From Prorocentrum cordatum (lineage: Eukaryota; Sar; Dinophyceae; Prorocentrales; Prorocentraceae): a DNA stretch of 42,500 nucleotides. A program made the position numbers and the translations under genes. Position 1 is the first letter of the stretch. The number at the start of each line of letters is the position of its first letter. A model generated the notes under the pieces. That model ran no database searches and was not told where the DNA came from. It saw only the letters and a program-made list of their open reading frames with translations. The stretch covers positions 979,163 through 1,021,662 of the forward strand of contig CAUYUJ010004002.1 of NCBI GenBank assembly GCA_963575745.1, read 5' to 3'. Positions 28,050 to 36,795 of the stretch are shown here, piece by piece.

Positions 28050-28368
28050 GCATGGCTCGCTTGCTTGCCCGCCCCCCTTGCGCCCGAGCCGGCATGAGCG
28101 GGCCACCTCGCCCCCGCCGATCGGCTGCACGTAAGAGTGACCCTGGGCAAGAGTGACCTTTGGTGCGCGGCTTCTTGGGGGGCGCGAGGAGGCCAAATGC
28201 AAGCGCGCAAGACGCTACTGTCACACAGAGCGCGGCGATCGGGGGACCCCATTGGGCCTGCACCAAAGGTCACTCCGGCGAAAGGTCACTCTTACGTCTA
28301 GTCGCTTGCTTGCCCGCCCCCCCCTTGCGCCTGACCCGGCGTGAGCGGGCCACCTCGCCCCCGCCGAG
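28050..28368 (+). repeat. 68-bp direct repeat flanking a foldback
   Basis: Copies at about 28052-28119 and 28302-28368 share CGCTTGCTTGCCCGCC, CTTGCGCC, GAGCGGGCCACCTCGCCC and CCGCCGA with few changes. The foldback at 28129-28297 fills the space between them. Either the foldback lies in a tandem repeat or the whole unit (about 250 bp) was duplicated. Confidence 0.7.
28129..28297. mobile_element. MITE-like foldback with two-box terminal inverted repeats
   Basis: The left end is ACGTAAGAGTGACC (28129-28142), 8 bp spacer, GAGTGACCTTTGGTGC (28151-28166). The right end is the exact reverse complement of both blocks: 28260-28275 and 28284-28297, again with an 8-bp spacer of different sequence. So the 38-bp termini match perfectly in both boxes but not in the spacer, and each end carries the 8-mer GAGTGACC twice, 16 bp apart. 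The total length is 169 bp, with no ORF. No target-site duplication is obvious. Diverged relatives lie at 27195-27345 and 30075-30215. Confidence 0.75.
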
Positions 28369-28500
28369 CTCCCCCGGATACCCTCGGGCCGCCGTGTGCG
28401 GGGCCCGCCGGGGCTCCGTGGGAGTGCTCGAGCCCGGGGGGCGTGCGTGGGAGGCACGCCCGCGGAGGTGTGCACAGGCCCACGACAGGGAGCCATCGCG

Positions 28501-28557
28501 CTCCTCCTCCTCCTCCTCCTCCTCCTCCTCCTCCTCCTCCTCCTCCTCCTCCTCCGC
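28501..28557 (+). repeat. (TCC)n microsatellite
   Basis: About 18 units of TCC on the plus strand, followed by GCCGGCTTCCAG. Confidence 0.95.
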
Positions 28558-28914
28558 CGGCTTCCAGTAATCCGACCCCCTCCCCCCTCAAAAAGACCCC
28601 GCCTTCGGCCGTCGAAGCTTCGGGCTCCTCTCCCCAGAGGCCAGAGGCGCAGTGGAGATGGATCGAGACTCGTGGCCCCTGGAGTCCGAATGCGCCTCTG
28701 CCCTCTTGCGCCCCTTCCCCAAAGGGCGCAAGACGCACTGGATGTGGACACAAGCCCTGCCAGCACGGGAGGGGCCTGCCAGACGCCCAGGCAGGCAGCG
28801 AGGGAGGAAGGATGAGGCAGGAGGTCAGGGGAGGCGAGGGGAGAGGGATTGTTCTGTGGGGGAGAGGAAGGAGGGGGAGGAGTGGAAGGGGGGGGGGGCA
28901 GCCTGCCAGACACC

Positions 28915-28980
28915 CCTGTCGCTGTACATGTCCCTCACGTTGTACTCGGGCTCCAGGATCGCCTTCTGGACCTGCTCCTG
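28915..28980 (-). CDS. Candidate exon: N-terminal linker before S1 of the same channel
   Basis: Twenty-two minus-strand codons, all ending in G or C, read QEQVQKAILEPEYNVRDMY then SDR. An E/P-x-Y-x-V-x-D-x-Y pattern is, to my knowledge, typical just before S1 in dinoflagellate Ion_trans channels, and the next exon-like piece downstream on the same strand (27568-27633) is S1. It is preceded by CCGGGCAG, a possible acceptor; the 3' limit is uncertain, with several GT/GC/GA donors possible near 28905-28925. Flanking frames are low-complexity. Confidence 0.5.
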
Positions 28981-29444
28981 CCCGGGAGGGCGGCGGCACA
29001 GGGGCCTTGGCGCCAGGGCGCACACTACGTCAGGGCCCATGGCCAAGAAGAGAGTCCTTCAAGGTTCTGAGACCCTCCCCGCCGGCCAGAACACCATTAG
29101 ATCACGCGAGCGTGCCCTCCTCCAGAAAGCACAACGACATCCGACAAACACGAAACTCATCACACGACGATCGTTAGGGCACCCTCCCAAAACCGACATC
29201 CATCGAATACCTCGGTCTGACTGTATTGCGGCTGGCTCCGCCATTACAGCACAGGCAAGCGAGTGGCCCATGTCCCAAAAAAGGACGCGTCACATATGCC
29301 ACCACGCGTGCACATTCCATCTTGGGACACCTCCGGGTACCCTTGCCACCAAAAACATAGGGCGCCAGATCCACGGATCGGGGAAGGTTCAGCCAACGCG
29401 TATAATCAGGATGCACGAGCCCAGCAGGGTCACGTCGACCCTGC

Positions 29445-29552
29445 TCGAGCGGGGCGCGGCAAGCGAAAGCGGGCAAGGATGGGCCGAGGGAGATGGAAGG
29501 GTTACATGGGAAAATCGCGCATCCTCACTACCCGTGTTGACCGTACCCCTCG
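29445..29552 (+). repeat. Dispersed repeat family R1, copy 1
   Basis: Shares GCGGGGCGCGGC.A.CGAAAG, CAAGGATGGGCCGA and CGCGCATCCTCACTA.C-type blocks with 33600-33735, 39165-39335 and 41088-41285, all in the plus orientation. Non-coding SINE-like or MITE-like repeat of unknown ends. Confidence 0.5.
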
Positions 29553-29912
29553 ACACCTGAAGCCAGCGCCACCCTGGTTGGCGACGGAGCGCGTCGACGA
29601 TGCCGCATGGGAGTGGGGCCCGCCGCTGAAGTCCACGCGCCCGGATCCACGCTCGCTTCTCCCCGAGGCAGGGCGCCTGGGAGGGGAGCCGTCCCCACCC
29701 CCCTTTTCCGAGTGAAGGGGAGACCGTGGACTCCGGGAGACGGCGTTATACCTCGCCGCTCGGCACCCGGCAGGACGGCCGCGCGCTCCTGGGCGGAGCG
29801 GCTGCCGGGCCCCGCAGTCGGCGAGGAGTGGCCGCTCGATCGGGGGCCGGGTCGGCGCAGCCCCCCCCGAGCCCACCATAGGGGGCCACATGCGAACCCT
29901 AACCCTACCCCC

Positions 29913-29981
29913 CACGATTTCTGAGGGGGAGGGTGGGGTTCACGAACGAAGTGAACCCCACCCTCCCCCTCAGAAATCGTG
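29913..29981. repeat. Perfect hairpin: 31-bp arms, 7-base loop
   Basis: The left arm 29913-29943 begins CACGATTTCTGAGG and ends GTGGGGTTCAC. The right arm 29951-29981 is its exact reverse complement; the loop is GAACGAA (29944-29950). All 31 pairs match, and pairing stops abruptly at both ends (C opposite C outside). The left flank carries AACCCTAACCCTACCC. Confidence 0.9.
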
Positions 29982-30074
29982 CCTTACCTCCTATCGCTGC
30001 CCCGGGCCCTCCGCCTGCCGGAGCGGAGGCAGCGGGACGCAGCGCAGCAGAGGCGGCGCGCAGGACGGACCCCC

Positions 30075-30215
30075 TGGGCAAGCGTGACCTCGGGCATGCG
30101 GCTCTTCGGGGGGCCTCGAGGAGGGCGCGCCCGAGCGCGCGGGCCAGTGCAGGGAGGACCCCATGCGGGCCCTCACCGACAGGCACCGTGGCGAGGGGTC
30201 TCGCTCTGCTTTCTG
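30075..30215. repeat. Diverged member of the GAGTGACC foldback family
   Basis: Starts with GCAAGCGTGACCTCGGGCATGCGGC and ends with CACCG...GGCGAGGGGTCTCGCTCTGC, matching the left and right terminal layout of 28129-28297. The interior shares GGACCCCAT.CGGGCC. Confidence 0.5.
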
Positions 30216-30827
30216 TTTTGGGGGGGGAGGGGAACACGGCCACAAGAGCTCCCACGCCCTGGCAGCCACCACCATGCGAGACGATTCAACGGCAGCGTGA
30301 AGAACCGAAGCGAATTCAGAGATGCTCAGTGGTCGACACGCAGGCGTACGCCGCAACGCGTGCATCGACCCTGCACGGCAGAACTCCCCGGGTCGAGCAA
30401 CATGCTGTATGCGGGAAAGGGATGCCGCCGGGACTAACGTAGATAACCTAGGCCGAGGGAGAGGAGAGAAAAGGAGAGGGAGGAACATCAGACAAACAGA
30501 CAATACAGCCGAAGCCTGAACCCTGGACCAAGTCAGTGAATGACCTCGGAAGCAACGGAAAACGGAAGAGGCATCATATCGAATGCACGCGAAGCGCATC
30601 GGAAAATCCGCCGGCCCCCTTGCGGGGCCACCAGGCTGTAGGCCGGGACTGTGCTGCTCCCAGTACCAGTTGCAGCTTCCAGTTTCCACTGTTACAGTTC
30701 TGCTTCTTGCTGCTTACTGTTCCTTGTTGATGAACGCGCAAGGGGGGGAAGACCAAACCAGCAGAACTACCACGCCCTGGGAGGGTTCTCAGGATTTCTG
30801 GGGGGGTAAAAATTGACACACCTCACG
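30216..30827. other. No gene recognised
   Basis: Mixed unique sequence; no coding frame, repeat or RNA gene recognised. Confidence 0.4.
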
Positions 30828-31295
30828 CAGATCCGCAGGGCCAGGGTCCAAAAACACAGAAGATTTGCTACAATTCTGAACTTCAGTGGCACCCCTCACG
30901 CAGATCGGCGGGGTCAGGGTCAAAAAACATATGGTATTTGGCACATGTCTGAAATTCGGTGGTACCCATGCAGATCGGCGGGGTCAGGGTCCAAAAACAC
31001 ATGGGATGCGCAGCATTTCTCAAATTCGGCGGCACCCCGCACGCAAATCGGCGGGGTCAGGGTCCAAAAACACGGGGGATGTGCCACATTTCTGAAATTC
31101 GGTATCACCTCTCACGCAGATCGGCGGGGTCAGGGTCCAAAAACATATGGGATTCGCCACATTCCTGAAATTCGGTATCACCTCTCATGCAGATCGGCGG
31201 GGTCAGGGTCCAAAAACACATGGGATTTGCAACATTCCTGAAATTCGGTGGCACCCCTCACGCAGATCAGCGGGGTCAGGGTCGAAAAACAAACA
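30828..31295 (+). repeat. 73-bp tandem repeat, 6.5 copies
   Basis: Repeat starts (CAGATC or CAAATC) fall at 30828, 30901, 30971, 31044, 31117, 31190 and 31263: spacing 73 bp, once 70. The consensus contains CAGATCGGCGGGGTCAGGGT, CCAAAAACACATGGGATTTG and CTGAAATTCGGT. The last copy is cut after about 33 bp. Since 73 is not a multiple of three, the same peptide appears in all frames in turn, so this is not coding. Confidence 0.95.
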
Positions 31296-31479
31296 GGTCC
31301 CGACACTGCTTCACGGCGGCGCCCAAACCTCATGATTTAGCTTTTGCATCTCCCATTATTCGAGACAGGGGGCCGACGGCATGGGGCGAAGCCCTTACAG
31401 ATATCTCGAGAATCTGGTGAAGGAGAGGGACAAGGGGGAGGGGGAGGGGAGTGGAGAGGGGAGGAGGGGAAGGGGGGAG

Positions 31480-31695
31480 GCGAAGGAGGAGGAGGAGGAA
31501 GAGGAGGAGGAGGAGGAGGGGAGGAGGAGGGGGGAGGGAGGAGGAGGAGGACGAGAGGAGGAGAGGAGGAGGGGGAGGAGGAGGAGGAGGAGGAGAGGAG
31601 GAGGAGGAGAGGAGGAGGAGGGGAGGAGGAGGAGGAGGAGAGAAGAAGGAAGAGGAGGAGGAGGAGGAGGAGGAGGACGAGAAGGAGGAAGAGGA

Positions 31696-31728
<33 letters not shown>

Positions 31729-31895
31729 GGAGGAGGTGGAGGAGGAGGAGGAGGAGGAGGAGGAGGAGGAGGAGGAGGAGGAGGAAGAAGGAGGAGGAGG
31801 GGGAAGGGGAGGAGGAAAAGGAGGATGAGGAGGAGGAGGAGGAAGAGGAGGAGGAGGAGGAAGAGGAGGAGGAGGAGGAGAGGAAGGGAAGAGGG
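31480..31895 (+). repeat. Large GGA block, ~415 bp
   Basis: Imperfect GGA/GAGGAAG repeats, the longest purine block in the window. Poly-Glu/Gly/Arg frames on the plus strand and poly-Ser/Pro/Leu on the minus are artefacts. Confidence 0.95.
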
Positions 31896-32576
31896 GGAGA
31901 GCAGCCCCGACCCCGCCAGGGGACAGAGAAAGGGTCCTAAGCAAAGCCTCGGACTCACCTGTAAAGAAGGAGGGGGAGGAGAAGGAGGGGGGGAGCGTCT
32001 GGCTAATGACCGAAAGGTCCGTGGCTCAAGCTGGCGAGGGGTCACTCGCACGTGTAGCCGATCGTTGCTGCCCGCCCGAAGACCAGCTGCACGCAATCGG
32101 CTTGCCCAGGGCATCCCACGCGCCAGCTGCATGCCGCTGGCTTCTCTAGGTCTGCTCTCCGCGGACTTCCGACGACCTCCCGCGTCGCACCTTCCAGAGA
32201 GGCCGCCGACTTTCCCGGCAGTCTTCCTTCCGGCATGGCTCCCTCCCACGAAGAGGGGGACGACCAGATCGACGAGGAGGGGTACAGATGGGAACTTTTT
32301 GGCTCGCGTGTCGCCCTGGCGGCCCCGGCGACACGCCGTGCCCTGCCAGTGGACAGCGTGTCGCTGGGCTCCGCGGGACGGGAAGCTCGGAAAAATCTCA
32401 GCAGGTGGACGCCTCCAGACCGCGAAGTGGATAGCGTGTCGCGCCAAAGCTCTCCCGGCCGTATGTTCGCAGGCGCGAAGCGCGAATCACTTCGCATTTT
32501 CGCTCCGCCCCCCGAGGGGAGTGGGGGAGGACAGGCAGGAGGAGGAGGGAGGCTTCGTCAGCGCGACCATGCAGCC

Positions 32577-32755
32577 ACCAGGAACCAGGAACCAGGAGGC
32601 GAGCGCAAGAAGGACGTCTCAGCCCTCCCCACACACACACACACCCCGCGGCGGCGGGTGCACCCGGGGATGGTGCAGCGCGACCCGCGGCGGCGGGTGC
32701 ACCTGGTTCCGGGTGCCCCGCGGCGGCGGGTGCACCAGGAACCAGGAACCAGGAG
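32577..32755 (+). repeat. Minisatellite: GC-rich 20-mer x3 between AACCAGG repeats
   Basis: CCCGCGGCGGCGGGTGCACC occurs at 32645, 32684 and 32717. AGGAACCAGGAACCAGGAGG lies at both edges (about 32580 and 32737), and an inverted CCTGGTTCC is at 32703. A CACACACACA run lies at 32632-32642. Confidence 0.75.
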
Positions 32756-33012
32756 GAGGAGGAGAAGGAGGAGGAGGAGGAATAATGACGATGATGAGGA
32801 GGGAGGAGGAGGAGGAGGAGGAGGAGGAGGAGGAGGAGGAGGAGGAGGAGGAGGAGGAGAGGAGGAGGAGGAGGAAGAATGATGATGGGAGGGAGGAGGA
32901 GGAGGAGGAGGAGGAGGAGGAGGAGGAGGAGAGGAACCAGGAGGAAGAAGGAAAGGAGGAGGAGGAGGAGGAGGAGGAGGAGGAGGAGGAGGAGGAGGAA
33001 GAGGAGGAGGAA
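32752..33012 (+). repeat. GGA block, ~260 bp
   Basis: Imperfect GGA repeats with AATGATGA-type interruptions at 32783 and 32878, and AACCAGGAGGAAG at 32936. Confidence 0.95.
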
Positions 33013-33112
33013 TGATGAGGGGAGCAGACCGCGACCCGAGGCGGGGCACGTGCAAGTGTCGGGGACGCCCTGCTGCGCGGCCCGCTCCAGAAGCCTCGAC
33101 CCCAGCAAGAAC

Positions 33113-33546
33113 CGACACCTCTTTCGGTGGGGGGACTCTTCTGGCTCCCGCCAGCCTTCCGCTAGCGGAGCCTCCCTGGCGCTGCTTTCGTCGGCCTCCC
33201 GCCGGGGGCGAGGGGTCAGGGTTGATCGATGCCTCCACAAGGCGGGGCCCTTGTTCGACACCTCTTTGGGGGCGGGGGGGGGCATCTTTTGGCTCCGCCA
33301 GCCTTCCTTGGGGATCTACTGACCCGGGTCGACCCAGACCCGGGTCAGACAGTCAGGCCATGCAGGAGGTCCTGCAGGATCCTTCACGCATGCCCGGGTC
33401 AATGCACCGCTCTGCAGGATCCTGCCAAAGTCTGGCGCGCTGGCTGACCCCCGTCTGCATTGACCCCCGTCCCTGGCCCTGGCGTTGCGTTCGTCGGCCT
33501 CCCACCGAGGGCGAGAGGTCAGAGGTTGATCGATCCCTCCATAAGT
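33113..33546 (+). repeat. Two alternating direct repeats (X-Y-X-Y)
   Basis: X (CGACACCTCTTT..GTGGGG...CTTYTGGCTCC.GCCAGCCTT) occurs at about 33113-33160 and 33256-33311. Y (CCCTGGCG.TGC.TTCGTCGG to GGTTGATCGAT.CCTCCA.AAG) occurs at about 33174-33241 and 33476-33545. Between X2 and Y2 lie palindromes GACCCGGGTC (33321-33330 and 33343-33352) and two CTGCAGGATCCT copies. Confidence 0.65.
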
Positions 33547-33599
33547 TTTCTGTGCAGGCATCGTGCTACCACTGCGGAGGGCTGAATCAGGAACTGCGA

Positions 33600-33735
33600 A
33601 TCAGCCCGTACAAGGAGGATGCGCGGCAAGGATGCAAGGGCCCTGGAAGGCCATGCCGACATGTGGCGGGCGGGGTCTGCGAAAGCGGCCAAGGAGGGGC
33701 CGAAGGGGAAGGATGCCAGGGTCAACCTTGGAAAG
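33600..33735 (+). repeat. Dispersed repeat family R1, copy 2
   Basis: Shares AATCAGCCCGTACAAGGAGGA.GCGCGG.AAGG, GGAAGGCCATGCCGACAT and GGATGCCAGGGTCAACCTTGG-like blocks with 39165-39335 and 41088-41285. Confidence 0.55.
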
Positions 33736-33743
33736 TCGCTCCC

Positions 33744-33856
33744 TCCTCCTCCTCCTCCTCCTCCTCCTCCTCCTCCTCCTCTTCCTCCTCCTCCTGCTCT
33801 TCCTCCTCCTCCTCCTCCTGCTCTTCCTCCTCCTCCTCCTCCTCCTCCTCCTCCTC
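33744..33856 (+). repeat. (TCC)n tract, ~113 bp
   Basis: TCC repeat with TGC and TTCC interruptions at about 33780 and 33815, followed by TCAAGAGC. Confidence 0.95.
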
Positions 33857-34472
33857 AAGAGCTAACTGTGGAAGATCGCTCGTCCTTACTATGCGGGCTG
33901 ACCGAGAGGGGCTCGTCTGGCCACGCGGGCATCGGCCACGAGGCGGCCCCCCCCCCCCCGATCTGAGTGCCAAGATCGGCCTGGAAGCCAGGGCCCGGAA
34001 TGGCCCGCGCCGCTCACGGCGGAGGAGAGAGGAGGGGCGGGTGGGGGGGGCAAAGGGCGTGGGAGGCGCGGCGAGGAGAGGAGCAGTGGGGGCAGAGAAC
34101 GAGGGGGGGGAGAGGGAAGGGGGGGAGGGGAGGGGGAGGGAGAGGTGCGACGAGATGGCGCCCCGAGCGCCCCATTCGAGACGGAAGGGCCTGGCCCGCT
34201 GAACAAGGCATGGCGGAAAACTCTCGCGAGAGCCAGCTCCTGGCAGTCCGGCGCAACTGCGGCGAGACGACCTGATGCCCGACGTACCCTGGCGTGCAGC
34301 CGCGTAGCGATGTTGAGACGATACCTGGGGCCATGGCACTTGTGTTAGGTAAGGCATGTCCTCCTGCAGGCGGATTTTGGACGACATGATCGACCCACGA
34401 ACCTGGAAAGGAATATAGAAATGTAACGCATGGCAGCGTTTTTAAAGACACCTGATTGGGTGACGGGCAAGT
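33857..34472. other. No gene recognised; GC- and G-rich
   Basis: Contains G/A-rich DNA at 34020-34145 and a short copy (34356-34390) of the repeat at 27359-27395. No coding frame recognised. Confidence 0.45.
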
Positions 34473-35277
34473 GCAATGCTGATTGTATCGATCTTGATGT
34501 ACCGTGCCGAGGGCTGTGCTGTGCTGCACCGTGCTGAATTGCGATGTGCCATGCCGCGGTTGTGCTCTATAGCGTCGTGGATCGAGTCTTCCTTTGCATT
34601 CGAGTCCTGACCGAACTGATCTGGATCTTAAGCTCGAGCTGCCTGAACACATAGTAGCTGCCCCAGAGCTAATTGACAGGGGGACATGCCAGGAGGACGC
34701 GCCGCGAAACGTCCCAAGGGACGCGCCAGGCGACGTGCCAGGGGACGTGCCATGGGGTCGCACCGCGGGACGTGCCAAGGGGACGCGCTACGGAACGTGC
34801 CAATGGATGTGCCACGGGATGTGCCAGGGGACGCGCCACGCGACGTGCCAGGGGGACTCGCCAAGGGACGCCCCACGGAACGTGCCAAGGAACGTGCCAA
34901 ATTGCAATGCTGAGTGTATCGATCTTGATGTACCGTGCCGAGGGCTGTGCTGTGCTGCGCCGTGCTGAATTGCGATGTGCCATGCCGCGATTGTGCTCTA
35001 TAGCGTCGTGGATCGAGTCCTCCTTTGCATCCGAGTCCTGACCGAACTGATCTGGATCTTAAGCTCGAGCTGCCTGAACACATAGTAGCTGCCCCAGAGC
35101 TAATTGACAGGGGACATGCCAGGAGGACGCGCCGCGAAACGTCCCAAGGGATGCGCCAGGCGACGTGCCAGGGGACGTGCCATGGGGTCGCACCGCGGGA
35201 CGTGCCAAGGGGACGCGCTACGGAACGTGCCAATGGATGTGCCACGGGATGTGCCAGGGGACGCGCTACGCGACGTG
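34473..35277 (+). repeat. 431-bp tandem duplication with ~12-bp internal repeats
   Basis: GCAATGCTGA marks the start of copy 1 (34473) and copy 2 (34904), 431 bp apart. Copy 2 is cut at about 35277 and runs directly into the satellite at 35272. Identity is very high, with a handful of substitutions, so the duplication is recent. The second half of each copy is a run of degenerate GGGACGTGCCA/GGGACGCGCCA units of about 12 bp. Confidence 0.9.
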
Positions 35278-36795
35278 AAAACAAGCATTTCGCTTGAGAC
35301 ATCCTCTGAATTCTGGCACCCCACGAGACCCCCGCTCGAGACATCCCCCTCAATTTTGCAAAGCCAGCGTTTCGCTTGAGACATCCTCAACAAATTATAC
35401 AAACAACAAGCGTTTCGCTCGATACATCCTGTCAAAATCCAAAGAAATCTTCGCCAAACAAAAAAAATTGTCGAGACATCCTCAACATTCCTGCGCGCGG
35501 GACGCGGCACGCGCGAGACATCCTCAGAATTCCTGCGAGAGGGACGTGAAAACAAGCACTTCGCCTGAGACATCCTCTGAATTCTGGCACCCCACGAGGC
35601 TCCCGCTCGAGACACCCCCCCAATTTTGCAAAACCAGCGTTTCGCTCGTATGAAAAACAAGCGTTTCGCTTGAGACATCCTGTCAACATCCAAAGAATGC
35701 CTGGCAAAACAAGCGAATTAGCCGAGACATCCTCAACAGAGTATGAAACAAACAAGCGTTTCGCTCGAGGCATCCTATCAAAATCCAAAGACATCCTCGC
35801 TAAACAAACAAATTAGCCAAGCCATCCTCAAAATTCATGCGCGCGGGACGCGGCACGCGCGAGACATCCTCGGAATTCCTGCGAGCGGGACGTGAAAACA
35901 AGCATTTCGCTTGAGACATCCTCTCAATTCTGGCCACCCGCGAGGCTCCCGCTCGAGACATCCCCCCAATTTTGCAAAACCAGCGTTTCGCTCGAGACAT
36001 CCTCAACAAATTCTATAAAAAAACATGCGTTTCGCTCGAGACATCCTGTCAAAATCCATAGAATTCATTGCAAAACAAGCGAATTAGTGGAGACATCCTC
36101 AAGTAATTATGGAAAAACAAGCGTTTCGCTCGAGACATCCTGTCAAAATCTAAAGAAATCCTCGCTAAACAAACGAATTAGTATAGACATCCTCAACATT
36201 CCTGCGCGCGGGACGCGGCACGCGCGAGACATCCTCGGAATTCCTGCGAGCGGGACGTGAAAACAAGCATTTCGCTTGAGACATCCTCTCAATTCTGGCC
36301 ACCCACGAGGCTCCCGCTCGAGATATCCCCCTCAATTTTGCAAAACCAGCGTTTCGCTCGAGACATCCTCAACATATTCTTGAAAAAACAAGCGTTTCGC
36401 TCGAGACACCCTGTCAAAATCCAAAGAAATCCTCGCTAAACAAGCGAATTAGTCGAGACATCCTCGAAATTCCTGCGCGCGGGGCGCGGCACGCGCGAGA
36501 CATCCTCGGAATTCCTGCGCGCGGGGCGTGAAAACAAGCATTTCGCTTGAGACATCCTCTCAATTCTGGCCACCCTCGAGGCTCCCGCTCGAGACATCCC
36601 CCCAATTTTGCAAAACCAGCGTTTCGCTCGAGACATCCTCAACAAATTCTGGAAAACAAGCGTTTCGCTCGAGACATCCTATCAAAATCCAAAGAAATCA
36701 TCGCCAAACAAACAAATTTGTCGAGACATCCTCGAAATTCCTGCGCGCGGGACGCGGCCCGCGCGATACATCCTCGGAATTCCTGCGCGCGGGGC
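35272..36795 (+). repeat. Higher-order satellite built of ~45-bp monomers
   Basis: About 33 monomers, each ending in GAGACATCC or a close variant, are grouped into five higher-order units. Each unit starts at GACGTGAAAACAAGCA or GGCGTGAAAACAAGCA: 35272, 35543, 35889, 36254 and 36525, with lengths 271, 346, 365, 271 and about 270. Common monomer sequence is AAGCGTTTCGCTCGAGACATCC; other types begin TGCGCGCGGGACGCGGC or AATTTTGCAAAACCAGCG. Short and long units differ by a pair of monomers. Not a CRISPR array: monomer and spacer parts are both repeated between units. Confidence 0.9.

Noticed and set aside
28660-28730. Plus-strand exon after CTCTCCCCAG (peptide MDRDSWPLESECASALL)
   Set aside because: Acceptor looks good, but codons are not G/C-biased, no donor is clear, and the following DNA is repeat-like. 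Kept only as a note.
29893-29910. Possible interstitial telomere (AACCCTAACCCTA)
   Set aside because: Only two CCCTAA-like units, and the telomere repeat reported for dinoflagellates is of the TTTAGGG type. Too short to call.
30813-31241. 142-codon frame through the 73-bp array
   Set aside because: The repeat length is not a multiple of three, so the peptide jumps frame each unit; open by composition only.
31381-33015. Plus-strand open frame of more than 500 codons, rich in Glu, Gly and Arg
   Set aside because: It is translation through GGA blocks and a minisatellite; trinucleotide repeats rarely contain stops. No domain and no normal composition outside the repeats.
35272-36795. CRISPR-like pattern: repeated 20-25-bp motif separated by spacers
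   Set aside because: The spacers themselves repeat from unit to unit, the motif varies, and the context is eukaryotic. It is a satellite.
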